This document shows positions 11,014 through 22,939 of a stretch of DNA of 64,000 nt, one piece after another; the first letter of the stretch is position 1, and the number at the start of each line of letters is the position of its first letter. The position numbers were made by a program, and so were the translations under genes. Under the pieces are notes generated by a model, which was given only the letters and a program-made list of their open reading frames with translations, did no database searches and was not told the origin of the DNA. Origin of the DNA: Tipula vernalis. Its lineage: Eukaryota > Arthropoda > Insecta > Diptera > Tipulidae. The DNA is taken from NCBI GenBank assembly GCA_958295665.1, contig OY282559.1, forward strand, positions 267,754,057-267,818,056, in the 5' to 3' direction.

Positions 11014-13594
11014 TGTAATGATCCGAAGAGAGGGCGAGAGGCCACCAGAACAGAGTTGTTCATAGCTGCATGATTTGCCCCAGATCATCCACAGAAAGTT
11101 TTGATTTTTTTGTGTAATTTCCTTAGAGGCTTCAACGGCGGACTGTCTTAGCATGGCTAGAGCTCAGTGGAATGGGTGGGTTGTATATGAAGCGTAAGGA
11201 ACTATTGCGTTGCCGCCGGAGGAATGGAAGAAGGATCTTAAAATTTAGAAAGGAACACACGCAACACCGATACTCACCGGTACACGACTACTTACCAAGA
11301 CCACATCCTCATTCTATATCACTTTATTTCTTCATTTGTTTGTTCATTGTAACGACCACTTTAAAACGAATGAAATCAACACAAATGAATGGAAAAATCT
11401 TGATAACGGTGGATGGTTGAGAATTTAAAACGCAACAAAAATTACTTATTCTAATTAAAAGGTATATTTCAAAAAAAATTATATAATCAAAATAAGAAAA
11501 AACATCTAATTTTTTTCAAGTTAGAAAATTAACAACGTATTAAAAGGAAAAAAAATGACAGCAAATCCAATCAATTATTTAATGGTACTTATAATTATTT
11601 AATTATCACTACGTCAACGGTTAGTTGAGGTTAGTCCTAAACACTAAAAGAATGAAAAACAATAACCCATACAACTAAGAATTTTAATTAAAGGAAGAAA
11701 AAATCGGAGAAACAATTCTATTAATTCAATAAAAAAAATATTTAACAATATAATGTAGTAATCATAATAAAAAAATCGTAACTTAACATAATGAATAGCG
11801 TTGGTCGACATTGATGATTCCAATATTGTAACAGAAGTATGTACTTTGCACATACTTAACGGCTAATTTAACAGGTTGGTTGCCGTTTTGTAATCGAAGC
11901 GTGCGCAAGAATTGGTTTAATGACAGAATTTTTATTATTATTATTATTTTTTTCCGTTATTAATTTTATTAACGTTATTATTCATATTAATAAAAGTTAT
12001 CATTCGATAATCTTAACACTTTCGTTGACTGTACGAGAGAAGCCCAATTGTTTTTTTTTATTTCTACTACCACACGTCAACTTGTTCACTGATATGGTCC
12101 AAACATTATTTTAACAAAATTTAACGCTTTGCACTTGTTTGCGACGGCTCCTGAAAAAAGATAAGAAACACAAAGAATCAATTTTTTTATTAAATAATTA
12201 TAACGCTTTATACTTATCTGATTACGATTCCAATACAGCTTAACTGGCTTTCATTATATAATTTTTTTTGTTTCATTTCTATATTTGCTATCTGAAAAGA
12301 TGAGATTCATTAGATTTAATTTGCATTATATAATTTATAACTTACATTTTTATTGATGCATCCAAAATTTATTTGTTTATTCACGATTTTGACAGATGGT
12401 TAAAATCACTAACAAAACAAAGTAATAAATTAGTACCCTTAGAACAATAGTGTACTAAAAAGCTAAGATAATAATTCAAATTTCCGATTTTAGATGGCAC
12501 TTTGCTATCAATAATTTTATTACATAAAATTTGTCAAAAAAAAATATTTTTTTTTTTGTTTAGAGGACACTAGGTCAAATTTATTAAAAGTTGTAAAAAA
12601 TTAATATTAAAAGAGAAGAGACATAACCTTCTTGAATTTTGTACAGTAAACATCATTAATAAAAAAAAACAAATATTACGGATATACACAGTGAATATTA
12701 ATAAAAAAAAACAGCGAATCAACACGGGGGACACTGAATCAGCGAATCATCAGGTCGCCTAAGCTACAAAAAAATAAAATAAGGAATAATAAATTCAGCC
12801 AGGCGAAAGATTGTTTAACGTGTCTTGTAATTTGGAAACCATTTTTTTTGGACAAGCATTATTTTTTTTATGGGAAATTATATCTGCGACATAATAATTT
12901 CTCACTGTGATTAAAAAGCAACTTGTTCGAAAACGTGCGGCCGAGAACGAGTTTTACAAAAAATATCTTGCGGTAAACGGAAAAATTGACAGCACTTATT
13001 TTACTCTTATAATTTGTTTTTATAATTTAATTGTTTGTTTAGGAATGCACTAATTTTTATTAAATTTAAGTTTAACTATAACTATTAATTCACTGATTTT
13101 ATGTATAAAATAGTTTATTTATTTAACTTATTTAGTAACTATTTGTATTATTTATTTCACTATAGTCTATTAGTGATGGGTTTAATCGATACTTTTAGGT
13201 ATCAGTATCAATTGATACTTTTGAGTCAAGAACCTGATACTTTTAACCTGATACTTTCGAACCTGATACATTTTTCGATTTTTTCGCTCAACCTAATTTT
13301 TTCGAGTACAATTATGCTAATTTTGTTTAATGTGGCAAATTAAATCAAAATTATAACATAATAAATTATTCTTGAAATCTTGGAATAAATATGGATATAT
13401 GTATCATCATAATTATTTTGTTTGCATAATATACAAAATATTATGTACCTACATCATTTTTAAATAATAAAAATTCAGCATGTGTTTGTAATATCCCTAC
13501 ATACTTCTCATTCTCACAAACCAATATCAGCAATGCACCAAAAGAGGACAATCGTTTGAATATGGTTTTACTTTTACTCTTTTAACCAAATTCT

Positions 13595-13770
13595 GAATTG
13601 ATACTTCCAACCGAGTTGATCTTGTACCGAATTGATACTTTTGAACGAATTGATACTTTGAACCGAGTTGATACTTGTACCGAATTGATACTTTTGAACG
13701 AATTGATACTTAGAACCGAATTGATACTTGGGATCGAATTGATACTTTTGAATAAATTGATTCTTTTGCG
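13595..13770. repeat. 18-bp tandem array, left arm of hAT-type element
   Basis: Ten units of 16-18 bp close to GAATTGATACTTTTGAAC. Because 18 is a multiple of three, stop-free frames on both strands arise here and are artefacts. The right arm carries the same unit reversed. Confidence 0.9.
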
Positions 13771-14057
13771 TTATTTGCATGAAACTTTTAAATAATTTTT
13801 ATGATGAATTTTTTTATAAATTTAATCAAACTTCTGTATTCCTATTTGCTTAAATCATTTAATGAAATTAATTTTCAATTAAAATGTTTATCGGTGGATA
13901 TTTTTCAGATACATTTTATTTTAGTAAATAAATCTTTATTTCGATTAAGTTCAATAAATAAATTAAACAAATAGGAATCGAGAAGATTTGGTTAAATTTA
14001 TTAAAAAATTATATCGTAAAAATTATCTAAAGTTCACGCAAATATAGCGCAAAAGGA

Positions 14058-14176
14058 TCAATTGATTCAAAGTATCAATTCGGTACAAAGTATCAATTCG
14101 ATGAAAAGTATCAATTCGGTACAATGTATCAATTCGATCAAAAGTATCAATTCGGTACAAGTATCAGTTCAATGTG
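14058..14176. repeat. 18-bp tandem array, right arm of hAT-type element
   Basis: About seven units close to TCAATTCGGTACAAAGTA, the reverse complement of the left-arm unit. The two arrays lie about 290 bp apart and could pair as a hairpin. Confidence 0.9.
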
Positions 14177-15317
14177 AAAGGAAAACGTTAACATATACGA
14201 GTATATGTTTGATCTGTTTTGGTGCATTGATAATATTATTTGTAAGAATGAGATGCATTTACGTATATATTAAAATTGAGAGATGAATACATTTATATAG
14301 GTAGACATATTATGTTGATATATGCATAGCTATTTGTCTCTATTTCTCAGTAGCAAACATCCCAAAATATCATAAGTTGATATACAATTCATTCTTTCTC
14401 GCATAACAAATTGTATGAGGAAGTAAACCATACCAAAACAACTGTTTGGTTGTATTTTGTTCGAGCGTCGAATGTATGAGTTGATACTTTTTACCTGATA
14501 CTTTGAAAAGTACTCAATTGATACTTCGAACCTTTTGAGTATCAGGTTAAAAGTATTCGGTTCGACTCAGTTCGAACATCACTATAGTCTATTTATCAAT
14601 TATTTATTGAACACATTCACTATCAAATGAACTTATTTATTGACTTTATAACTACCTGTATTTTTACACAATCCCGTTTTAACTTGTTCGGTATTTTCTT
14701 GTATTTTCTAGAAAAGGTATTTTTGTTAACCGTTCCTCACTTATTCTACTAGATTTCTGTCCCTGAATTGTTTTTTTTATAAAATTATACGCGTTTTCAC
14801 GTACGGTCCTTATTAAGCACTATAAAATTTTGTTTTTGTTTATAATTATAGTTCAATTTTATTTATAACGTTATTTAATTTAATTGATTAAATTTAGTAC
14901 TATCTGGCGAAGACTTAAAACAAAACACTAGATATCATTTAACAAAAATAAAATTTAACTTACTCGTATATCTATTATAACTAATTTTAAGATTTTTAAT
15001 TTAATTTTTTTTAAATTTTTTTAAATGCCAGAACACTAAATGATCACTCATTACCATCGATTTTTTAATCCTTAATGCTCAACGATTAAAAATTTTGCTG
15101 TTTTTTATTATTTATTTATTTTACTCAAATCAACTGTCCGCCCGAAAGTAAAAATCACGCATTTTATACTCTTTTGTTACCGTTAATCAAGCGCACGGGT
15201 ATAATTTGTTTATATATGCCTGCTTGTTCTTTCGTTTAGCCCACTATTCATCGCAATTAAAATAAAGTATTCAGCAGTGGCCAACTCGCTGCGCATTGTA
15301 GCAAGGCATTCGCTACA

Positions 15318-16055
15318 AGCTTAGCCCATCAAAGGTTATAATATATTTGGGAAAGATAGAGCGGTACCTCCCCTTAATTATGGTGGTTTGTGTATGTTTG
15401 TAGGTGATCACATTAAGGCTAGATTAGTTACCATACCTTCTTCTATTTCAGAATTGTTAGTATCGGATTTAGAGTTTTTATTTGTGAATGTTTTCATTAA
15501 TGGTCGTAAAATCTTATTCGGTACCGTCTATAACCCACCAAAAACTAGTAAGAGGCCGTATGCCCAATTTAAAAAATCACTTGTAGACTTAGAAAGTTTA
15601 TTTAGTTATTTCTCTTGTAGATTCGATGAAATGTATATATCAGGTGACTTTAATTTCGATATACTCCAAAATTCCGGCTTCCCTCGGGATTATTTGAAAC
15701 TTTTAAATAGTCTTAATTTATCCGTACACAACACTGTGGCACCAACATTTTCTTGTCCAACCGCTAGCGGGGCCTCTTATTCCCTTATTGATCATATCCT
15801 CTCTGTTACTAATAACTCTATTTGTTTTTTCAATCAGTTGTCTCTCGGTATGGGATCCCATCATGATCTTTTAGTTTTTTCTGTAAACTCTTACTCTCCA
15901 CCTAAACCTAAGAGTTTTAGCTTTAGAGATTTTTCTAGTATAGACAATTCCCGCCTTTACTTAGTTTGTAACTCAGTTCCTTAGGAGGATATTTACTGCC
16001 TTAGTTCTGCAACTAGCCAAATAAAATTTTTCAACTCGTATATTAGTTTGGTGTT
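15318..16055 (+). pseudogene. LINE endonuclease gene, 3' half
   Basis: Continuation of the endonuclease begun at 10560. After the right AGCT duplication the frame reads PIKGYNIFGKDR, then YGGLCMFVGDHIKARL and FGTVYNPP. The metal-binding YISGDFNFDIL and SYSLIDHILSV follow, and MGSHHDLLVFSV replaces the usual SDHDL. A stop at 15982-15984 is followed by recognisable linker (EDIYCLSSATSQIKFF). These blocks define the EEP endonuclease of a CR1/Jockey-group LINE that nicks target DNA. The reverse transcriptase part is absent because the next LINE begins at about 16056. Stops and the loss of the SDH Ser make it inactive. Confidence 0.8.
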
Positions 16056-16279
16056 TGGAGGGTAAGGGGCGCCGGTTTATTTGGTCTTAATATACTAGCC
16101 CAAATGTCAACCTCACCTGCACGTGGTACTTCCTGCTAACTAACTAACGAGGCTCTGGCGACCGAGATACGGCGGAATAACCGATCACCGAGAACATAGC
16201 AAATGATGTTCTCTTCAATGACCCACTACCAACTTGTACTGGTTAGGTTGGTAGTTGATACATAACCAGTTTTAAAGCA

Positions 16280-17695
16280 ATGAATACAACACAAAAAGGA
16301 AATAATACCCCAGGTGGTAAACCAACTACCCAGTTGGCTAATCCACCCTCCTACGAGGCTGGCTCAATGAATTCTGGGGTGAGCCAATCATTGCTAAACC
16401 CATTCGAAAGAAGTTCAATGTTGTTAAGATCACCAAACAATCATACTAACTCTGCAAATCAGCAGAAAGACGAAAACGCTGAACTCTGTCGAAAACTCAG
16501 TGAAGCAGATGTACTTTTAACCCAACTAAGAAGCGAAATTGAAAAACTAAAAAAAGGAAAATGAAGAATTGAAGAAGCCCAAACCAATGGAGATTTATGA
16601 AAACCCACTAACTTGTTATAATGAAACAAGTACTCACACCAGTTATGACAATGAGTTCCATACTGATGAAGAGGATCTCATGAGAGAAACAGATTGGGTA
16701 CTGAAAAGGAAGAAAAGACCTACCAAAAAACGAAAAGCAGAATTCTCGCTTGAAGTTGGAGATCATTCGCAAACTAATGTATTAGTAACTGGTGATACTA
16801 ATACCAAACGAGCTCACCAGCAACAGTAACAAAATCGGCAATAAAAGGTTGTACCGATAGAAATGCTCCTCTGCCAAATAATGTAATCGGCATAACAGAA
16901 TTTGCTAGTATACAATCTATAATGAAATCAGTGACAGCTAAGGAATATAGAGTAATGCCACTAAACAATAACTTGTGGAAAATCAATGCACCAGATTCCG
17001 ATACATATAGAGCTCTAGCAACAAATCTCAATGCGGAAAGTAAAGAATGGTTCACATACGAAGATAAAAACGAACGCGCAATTAAGGTTTTGGCCAGAGG
17101 CCTTCATCCAACGTGTAAGAAGGAGGACATAATTGAGGACCTAAAGGCAAAAGATCTGCAAATAGAAGATGCAGTAAACATCCTAAAACGAGAGAGAGGT
17201 GAGAACAATCGAGTCAAAAAAAGGGGGCTTTCACTATTCATGCTTACGTTTAACAAAACGGAGAAAGTTGAAAACTTTTTCAATACCAAAGCAATTCTCA
17301 ATATGAGGGTTAAAATAGAACCGCTAAAGAAAAACACGAGGCTAATGAATGCAAAAAATGCCAAGGTTTCAACCACACGCAAAAATATTGCAGACGGGAG
17401 CCAAGATGGAAACAAAATGCATCAGTTTCCTCAAAACCCTAAGGTTACCAGAGAGAAATTAACTAAAATCAAAGTGGAGCCAAAACCACCAGTTACAGTT
17501 ACAGAGCGGAAAAGTTATTCACAAGTTGTACAGCAATCATCTAATGCTATGAATGATAACCCGCTTGAAAGGATATGTCGAAGCATAGAAGCTACAAATA
17601 TACGGCTAGCAAAGCAAGAACGTGGTCTAGAAGCTTTATATAAGCGTCTAGATATGCATCAAACCTTGAACGAGGCAACAGCCCTCATATACTAA
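16280..17695 (+). pseudogene. Jockey LINE ORF1 (Gag-like RNA-binding protein), broken
   Basis: Three consecutive frames (16280-16564, 16569-16829, 16922-17695) together make the Gag-like ORF1. The first is Ser/Asn/Pro-rich and ends in a short heptad-like stretch (LRSEIEKLKKGK). The third carries the PRE_C2HC domain: ERAIKVLARGLHPTCKKEDI, DLKAKDLQIEDAVNI and LNMRVKIEPL. Directly after it a CCHC zinc knuckle (CKKCQGFNHTQKYC) is encoded one frame off, at about 17355-17397. Two compensating frameshifts therefore bracket it. The protein normally coats element RNA. ORF1 ends at 17695, one base before the ORF2 ATG at 17697. Confidence 0.8.
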
Positions 17696-17696
17696 A

Positions 17697-20253
17697 ATGA
17701 TCAGAACATTAAGAAATGTCACCTGGAACGCGAACGGACTAGCGCAGCATTAGAAATTTTTCTAAATTTAGAAAAAATAGATATATGCCTTATATCGGAG
17801 AGCCATTTGACAAAAACATCATTTATTAAAATTCGTGATTATGAATGTTACCATGCTGTTCACCCAGGAGGAAAACCCAGAGGAGGATCAACAGTAATAG
17901 TGAAAAAGAATCTCAAACACTATGAAGAACCTAGTATAGAAAAAGAAAGTATGCAAGTTAAACCCATAAAAGTTGAAACTAACAATAATAATGAATACAG
18001 TATTTCCTCTATCTACTGCCCTCCACGCTATAATCTAAATAAAGAAGATTATAATAGACTCTTTAGATCACTAGGATCCAATGGTGGTGACTTTAATGCA
18101 AAAAACATCTATTGGGGATCAAGATTTACAACCCATAAAGACAAAGAGCTATTCGAAGCCGGACGAATAAATAACTGCGAGTTCCACTCTGGAGGTAAAC
18201 CAACATACTGGCCTGCTGATACAAACAAAATACCAGATCTCATTGATTTCTATGTAACGAAAGGGATCTTCGAGGATTACATGTGCGTCGAAAATAGCGA
18301 GGGGATATATTTCGATCATACATCTGTTATCATGACTTTCAGCACAATGATAATTAATAAGGATAACCTGCCTAAATTAACAAACAATAGAACTAACTGG
18401 GACCTATTCCAAGAACTAATTGAAACGCAAACAAATCTACGAGTGCCGATTAAAACACCGGTACAGTTGGAAGACGAACTAGAGGTATTTAATAGTACTA
18501 TTTACCAAGCAGCATGGGAAAGTTCTCCTGCTAGTCACACCGAATCCCGTAGGAATCAAAATTATCCTATTGAGATCAGGGAGTTAGTTATAGAGAAACG
18601 GAAGGCAAGAAAGACCTGGCAAAGGACACGCGCCCCGGAAAACAAAAAAATTCTCAATTTTCTATGAAACAAACTAAAACAACTTATAAAAGAAATTAAG
18701 AACGAAACTATTAACAAGTACTTAAATGGTCTCACCGAACATAAAGATACTGATTACTCTCTTTGGAAAGCAACAAAGGGATTAAAAAGAACCAAAATGC
18801 TTGTGCCGCCTATTAAAAATGGGGAAGGAACCTGGGCCAAAAGTGACAAGCAAAAAGTTATTTTATTTGCGGCTCACTTGGAAGACACCTTTCAACCGTT
18901 ACCGTAACAGCAGATGAAAACATAATAACAGTTAGCAAAATTGATGAATATAATATTCGATGTGTAACATTATAGGAATTAAAAGATGAGATCAGGTGTA
19001 ATTTGAACGTAAAAAAAGCTCCAGGATATGATTTAATTACTGGACAAGTAGTAAAAGCCATTCCCGAGAAGGGACTACGAAACTTGGTTCAAATTATCAA
19101 TGCTGTCTTCAGACTAAAATATGCCCCACGACAATGGAAGGTTGCTGAAGTAATTATGATCCCCAAACCAGGCAAACCAGCGAACGATAAAAAGTCGTAC
19201 AGACCGATTTCACTACTTCCTGTAATTTCAAAATTATTTGAAAAATTACTGCTCAAGAGATTCAAGCCAATAATAGAAGAGAGAAATTTGATTCCACCAC
19301 ACCAATTTGGATTTAGAGAGAATCCCTCTACGATAGAACAAGTTCACAGAATAACGGACATAATTGAAGAAGCACTTGAGAATAAGAAGATATGCTCCAA
19401 CGTCTTCTTGGATGTAGCACAAGCTTTCGACAAAGTTTGGCACCAAGGACTTGAATATAAATTGCATCGAGATCGACCTAAGCAGTTCTATCAAATTCTT
19501 AAATCTTATATCGCAGACCGAAATTTCCGTGTAAAATATAACGGAGAGTACTCTGAACTAAAGAGAATATCAGCAGGCATACCACAGGGTAGCGTACTGG
19601 GTCCTATATTGTACATCCTGTACACCAGAGATATGCCAAATATAGAAAGTGCCACCATAGCAACATTTGCAGACGGTACAGCTATTCTGGCAACTGGAAA
19701 ATGTATATCTGGAAACGGCGCATTAGCCTAAACGAAGCAAAATCGGTTCATGTAAACTTCACAAACAAGAAAGATAACTCGATTCCAGTGGAACTTAATT
19801 CAAGGCCGGTTCCAAATGCAAATACAGCCAAATACCTCGGCGTGACTCCCGATTGCAAGCTTAGATGGAAGGAGCATGTTAAAAAGAAAAAAAGAAGAAT
19901 TTAACATCAAATATAGGAAAATGTATTGGCTAATAGGTAGAAACTCTGAGCTTACAATACATAACAAACTGCTATTATATCAGCAAATACTTAAACCAGT
20001 ATGGACCTACGGTATTCAACTTTGTGATTGTACTAAGAAGACAAATGTACAACTGATACCATGTTTTCAAAACAAAGTGCTGCGTGGCATTGTAAACACA
20101 CCATGGTACATTAGAAATGATAACCTCCGTAAGTACTTTAACATGGAATATGTAGTGAAGAAATATAAAATCATGCAAAGAAACACATTCAGCGGATATA
20201 TCGGCACCAAAATGCAGACATACGAAGTTTGTTGGATACCACCAATGCAGTAA
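17697..20253 (+). pseudogene. Jockey LINE ORF2 (endonuclease-reverse transcriptase), inactive
   Basis: Endonuclease: NVTWNANGLAQ at the start, then after frameshifts ISESHLTKTSF, SSIYCPPRYNL, NGGDFNAKNIYWGSR, KIPDLIDFYVTKG and YFDHTSVIMTF. Reverse transcriptase: KKAPGYDLITGQVVK, KSYRPISLLPVISKLFEKLL, FLDVAQAFDKVWHQGL and GIPQGSVLGPILY. The catalytic box reads FADGTAIL where the family has FADD, so the second Asp is Gly. After it a deletion of roughly 30 codons precedes MYIWKRRISLNEAKSV. The C-terminal thumb reads NTAKYLGVTPDCKLRWKEH and LLYQQILKPVWTYGIQL. Frame breaks near 17750, 18667, 18905, 19731 and 19890 confirm a dead copy. The similarity to the minus-strand relic at 55310-56380 suggests the same clade. 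Confidence 0.88.
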
Positions 20254-20453
20254 GAAGACTTCAAAGGCAGAAACCTTTGAAATTGGGCAGTTGTATTTAA
20301 TTAGGATAGAGAAAAATAATTACTATGTAAATTCAAACGGGAGTAACCATTGGGTTACTGCCCGTCAAATTTGAATCTTTATTTAAGAAAGATAAATTAC
20401 TAAATGATTTGTCAATCAGTTGTAATATAAAATAAAGGAAAAAAAAAAAAAAA

Positions 20454-20640
20454 TACGGCTTGGTAACGGTCTTAATCGGCGGATGCATATTTTGACAAAG
20501 TCTATATAAAAGTTCACTCTGGTTTAAACGATTTTGAAGCCTAGTGATTAATTTCTGGATACTCAACGCAATACAATCTTTAATTCTCAAAAATCGTTCA
20601 ACCATTTCCACGATGCTATTCCACCTTATCTTAGAATAAA
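20454..20640 (-). pseudogene. hAT transposase fragment (probable)
   Basis: The minus strand encodes RWNSIVEMVERFLRIKDCIA, matching the conserved RWNSTxxMLxRxLxxKxxI block in the catalytic region of hAT transposases. About 45 residues follow that look like the family, then the poly(A) run of the neighbouring LINE. Upstream (higher coordinates) no further transposase motif is visible. It is a single-block assignment, so confidence is moderate. Confidence 0.5.
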
Positions 20641-22939
20641 ATGTTAAGGAGGGCTATCTTACGTGTTGCTCTTTTACGTATTTTTGAATTAAGTACTTTT
20701 TTATTGGAGACTTTTTGAAAATTTATTGTGTTCAATTTAAGCCTTTACACTAGCCGGTTGCGGCATATAGATTAATCACCTTATGAGGTTTCAGCCCTTT
20801 ATATTTTATATTTGTATTCAGTAAGAGAACCCTTATAGATTGTTTTAATATGACAAGAGCAAATGACTCTTCTGAAATGGGAAGTTAGGGTATTTAGCCA
20901 AATAAATGCCCTAATCTACACTTTTTCAAGTTCTTATGAAAATCTATTTTGGTGCCGCTTAAATCTCAAAATTTCATTTAATTTGCGAAACATTTATCTT
21001 CATTAAATGAGAGTAATTTTGTTTGAAAGCGGAAAACATGCCATCGGAAACTTCATTTTCGTGAATGCCAAAGATGTTCCACACCCAAAGCCGTATAAAA
21101 AAAAGATCCAAGGGTGATCTCAGAAGAGCATTGTTTCTTCCCATAATAGTACTGCCACCTTTCCAAGATATAAAAAATGGAACTAAAAAACGGAAGCATA
21201 ACTAATCAAATAGTCCCCTTGAAGAGCATTTTGAGCCCCTATAGCAAAATTATCTTCTACGTATCATACTCAAGTGCTATAGTTATAATAAAGATAATAT
21301 TTAAAAATGCATTCAAACGATAACTCGGTTTAAGCAAATAGTCGAATCGTAAATATTAATATTAATAAACTGCAAATCACTATTTTTTTGTACAATTGAA
21401 GAACACTTAGAGGACAAGCCACATGCAACCACCAAAATAAAACATGTACACGAATAACGTCATCCCATCGTGTGTACATCATCTTATTAGACGCTAACTA
21501 AATACAAAACAAGATCGTTTTCTGTCAAATTAAGAGATCTTGTTTGCAAAAAAATTAATAATGTTTGTATATTCGCGCGATCACTTACACCACACATGAT
21601 ATATTGCGCACACCAGCTACATCTGCTTATTTTGGTGGTGTGGAGCACAAATTTTCCGTTGATTTTAATGTCGCTCTGCATGTTGAAACCACAAAGAATT
21701 ATTAAAAACAAAAAAAAAATTGTCCGCTTTGGGTCTAAAATATTCGAAGGGATCATATATAATTTATGCTTGCGAATAATCTATTATTAGATGACGACGA
21801 TCGATTGGATTGGGCAACAAAACCAGCGCACCACTATATCATTAAAATAAAATTAACAAACCGCAACAAAGTTGTTTAGTTTATGATGCGCGAACAAAGT
21901 TTTGTTTTTTTTGCTGCAATCTTCAAGGGGTATTGATTTCTCTAAAAAATTTACATTTATTTAAACAAGATCAAAATACTTAAGTAGCACATAATTTTTA
22001 ATCGAATTATTAACAAAATTATAAGATTGACCATAACACTGTCGTCTCAACAAAAAAAAAAACGGAATCCATTAAAATCTTACAAAAAAACCGAAATGTA
22101 AATATTCTTATGTGATTAAGTTTTTTTTTTTAAATGTTTAAATAACAAGAAAAATATAAGATTTTTTATTTTTATTATAGACATTATTGTAGATTTATTT
22201 ATTTATTTTTTTGTTTTAAATTTAATCACGAAATGAATTGCCTTGAACTAAAACATAGCGTAAGTGTTAAATTACATCATATCATGTGTACAGTGTTCGA
22301 TACACACTTCATATTATATATGCTCGAGTTGGCGTTTATCTGTGTGTTTTGTGTGTACGAGTACATGACCTCAACAATTACTTTTCTGTATGTAACATCT
22401 TACAATCATTTTATTACGACAATTATTTAAAAACGAAGTAATTATTTTTTAGTTTATGACGCGTGTTGTCTTCTTGGAATATTGTACCCGTCTATAAATG
22501 TAATTTTCAATGTAGTATTTAGGGGAAAATGACGTAGAATATGTCTTTTAGTTTTAATCTAATGGGGAGATCTGCATGGAAAGCCGATGTAGGATAAAGG
22601 TCTTTATTAGACAAAAAACCCAATAAGCCTAACGAAAACGTTAACAACAAGAATGAAGAAAAATCAAACTACAGAACGTAAGAGGGAGCTGGCTTTTTGT
22701 GTCAGACCTAATGCAAATTTCTATTGACAATTGTTAAAATAGAACAAGTGAAAAGTGAGTGAATGTTGAATGATTGTTCAGTCATTAGTGTGAATGACTG
22801 TTTGCTAAACGGGTGAATATGAGTGCATTCCCCAATGAATAAACAGTAAATAATGAATCCGCTTGAGGTACTATTTGACTATCTGTCGTTCATAAAATTC
22901 TTAGATTTTTCTTGAAGCAGTTATTTCCATGATGCAAGA
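20641..22939. other. AT-rich non-coding stretch
   Basis: No supported gene. Several 60-90 codon frames exist but have AT-biased composition and no motif. GTGAATGA-type words near 22760-22850 resemble the GAATAATG-rich DNA at 36.4-36.65 kb. Confidence 0.5.

Larger units (their letters stand above)
13171..14584. mobile_element. Non-autonomous hAT-type element with inverted minisatellite arrays
   Basis: The element begins TAGTGATGGG and ends CATCACTA, giving 8-bp terminal inverted repeats of TAGTGATG. Identical 8-bp direct duplications, TAGTCTAT, flank it at 13163-13170 and 14585-14592. Eight-base duplications and YAGxGxTG-like ends are hallmarks of the hAT superfamily. There is no transposase. 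Instead, GATACTT-containing repeats fill both halves in opposite orientation, as subterminal copies (13180-13275; 14475-14555) and two 18-bp arrays. It is 1414 bp long and sits inside the 11014-15317 insertion, so it is the younger of the two. Confidence 0.85.
11014..15317. mobile_element. ORF-less 4.3-kb insertion with TG...CA ends and AGCT duplications
   Basis: The segment interrupts a LINE endonuclease between AGCT at 11010-11013 and AGCT at 15318-15321. It begins TGTAATG and ends GCTACA, that is TG...CA with a TGTA/TACA match, as expected of an LTR. Without the nested hAT element (13171-14584 plus one 8-bp duplication) it is about 2.9 kb. It holds no retroviral-type genes, and I see no second copy of its own ends inside. 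It may be a very long solo LTR, a non-autonomous LTR element whose LTRs have diverged beyond recognition, or another element type. Boundaries are well supported by continuity of the LINE on both sides; identity is inferred. Confidence 0.6.
16056..20453 (+). mobile_element. Jockey-clade LINE, near full length, defective
   Basis: The order is 5' leader, ORF1, ORF2 (endonuclease and reverse transcriptase), 3' leader, an AATAAA signal at 20431-20436 and a poly(A) run of 15 at 20439-20453. Jockey-type elements retrotranspose by target-primed reverse transcription and end in poly(A), which fits. The 5' boundary is set where similarity to the preceding LINE stops and is approximate. I could not find a convincing target duplication. 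Both ORFs are broken (see the separate entries). Confidence 0.8.

Noticed and set aside
11158..11190. tRNA A-box-like GAGCTCAGTGG
   Set aside because: No B box, no cloverleaf and no acceptor stem can be drawn around it.
13574..14286. Frames with periodic QKYQFG or ELILxTELI text
   Set aside because: Products of the 18-bp arrays of the hAT-type element.
16798..17415. Minus-strand frames of 85 and 103 codons
   Set aside because: Antisense of the Jockey ORF1 coding region.
16075..20480. GGTCTTAAT at 16081 and 20472 as target duplication of the Jockey LINE
   Set aside because: Neither copy abuts the element ends (poly(A) ends at 20453), so the match is probably coincidental.
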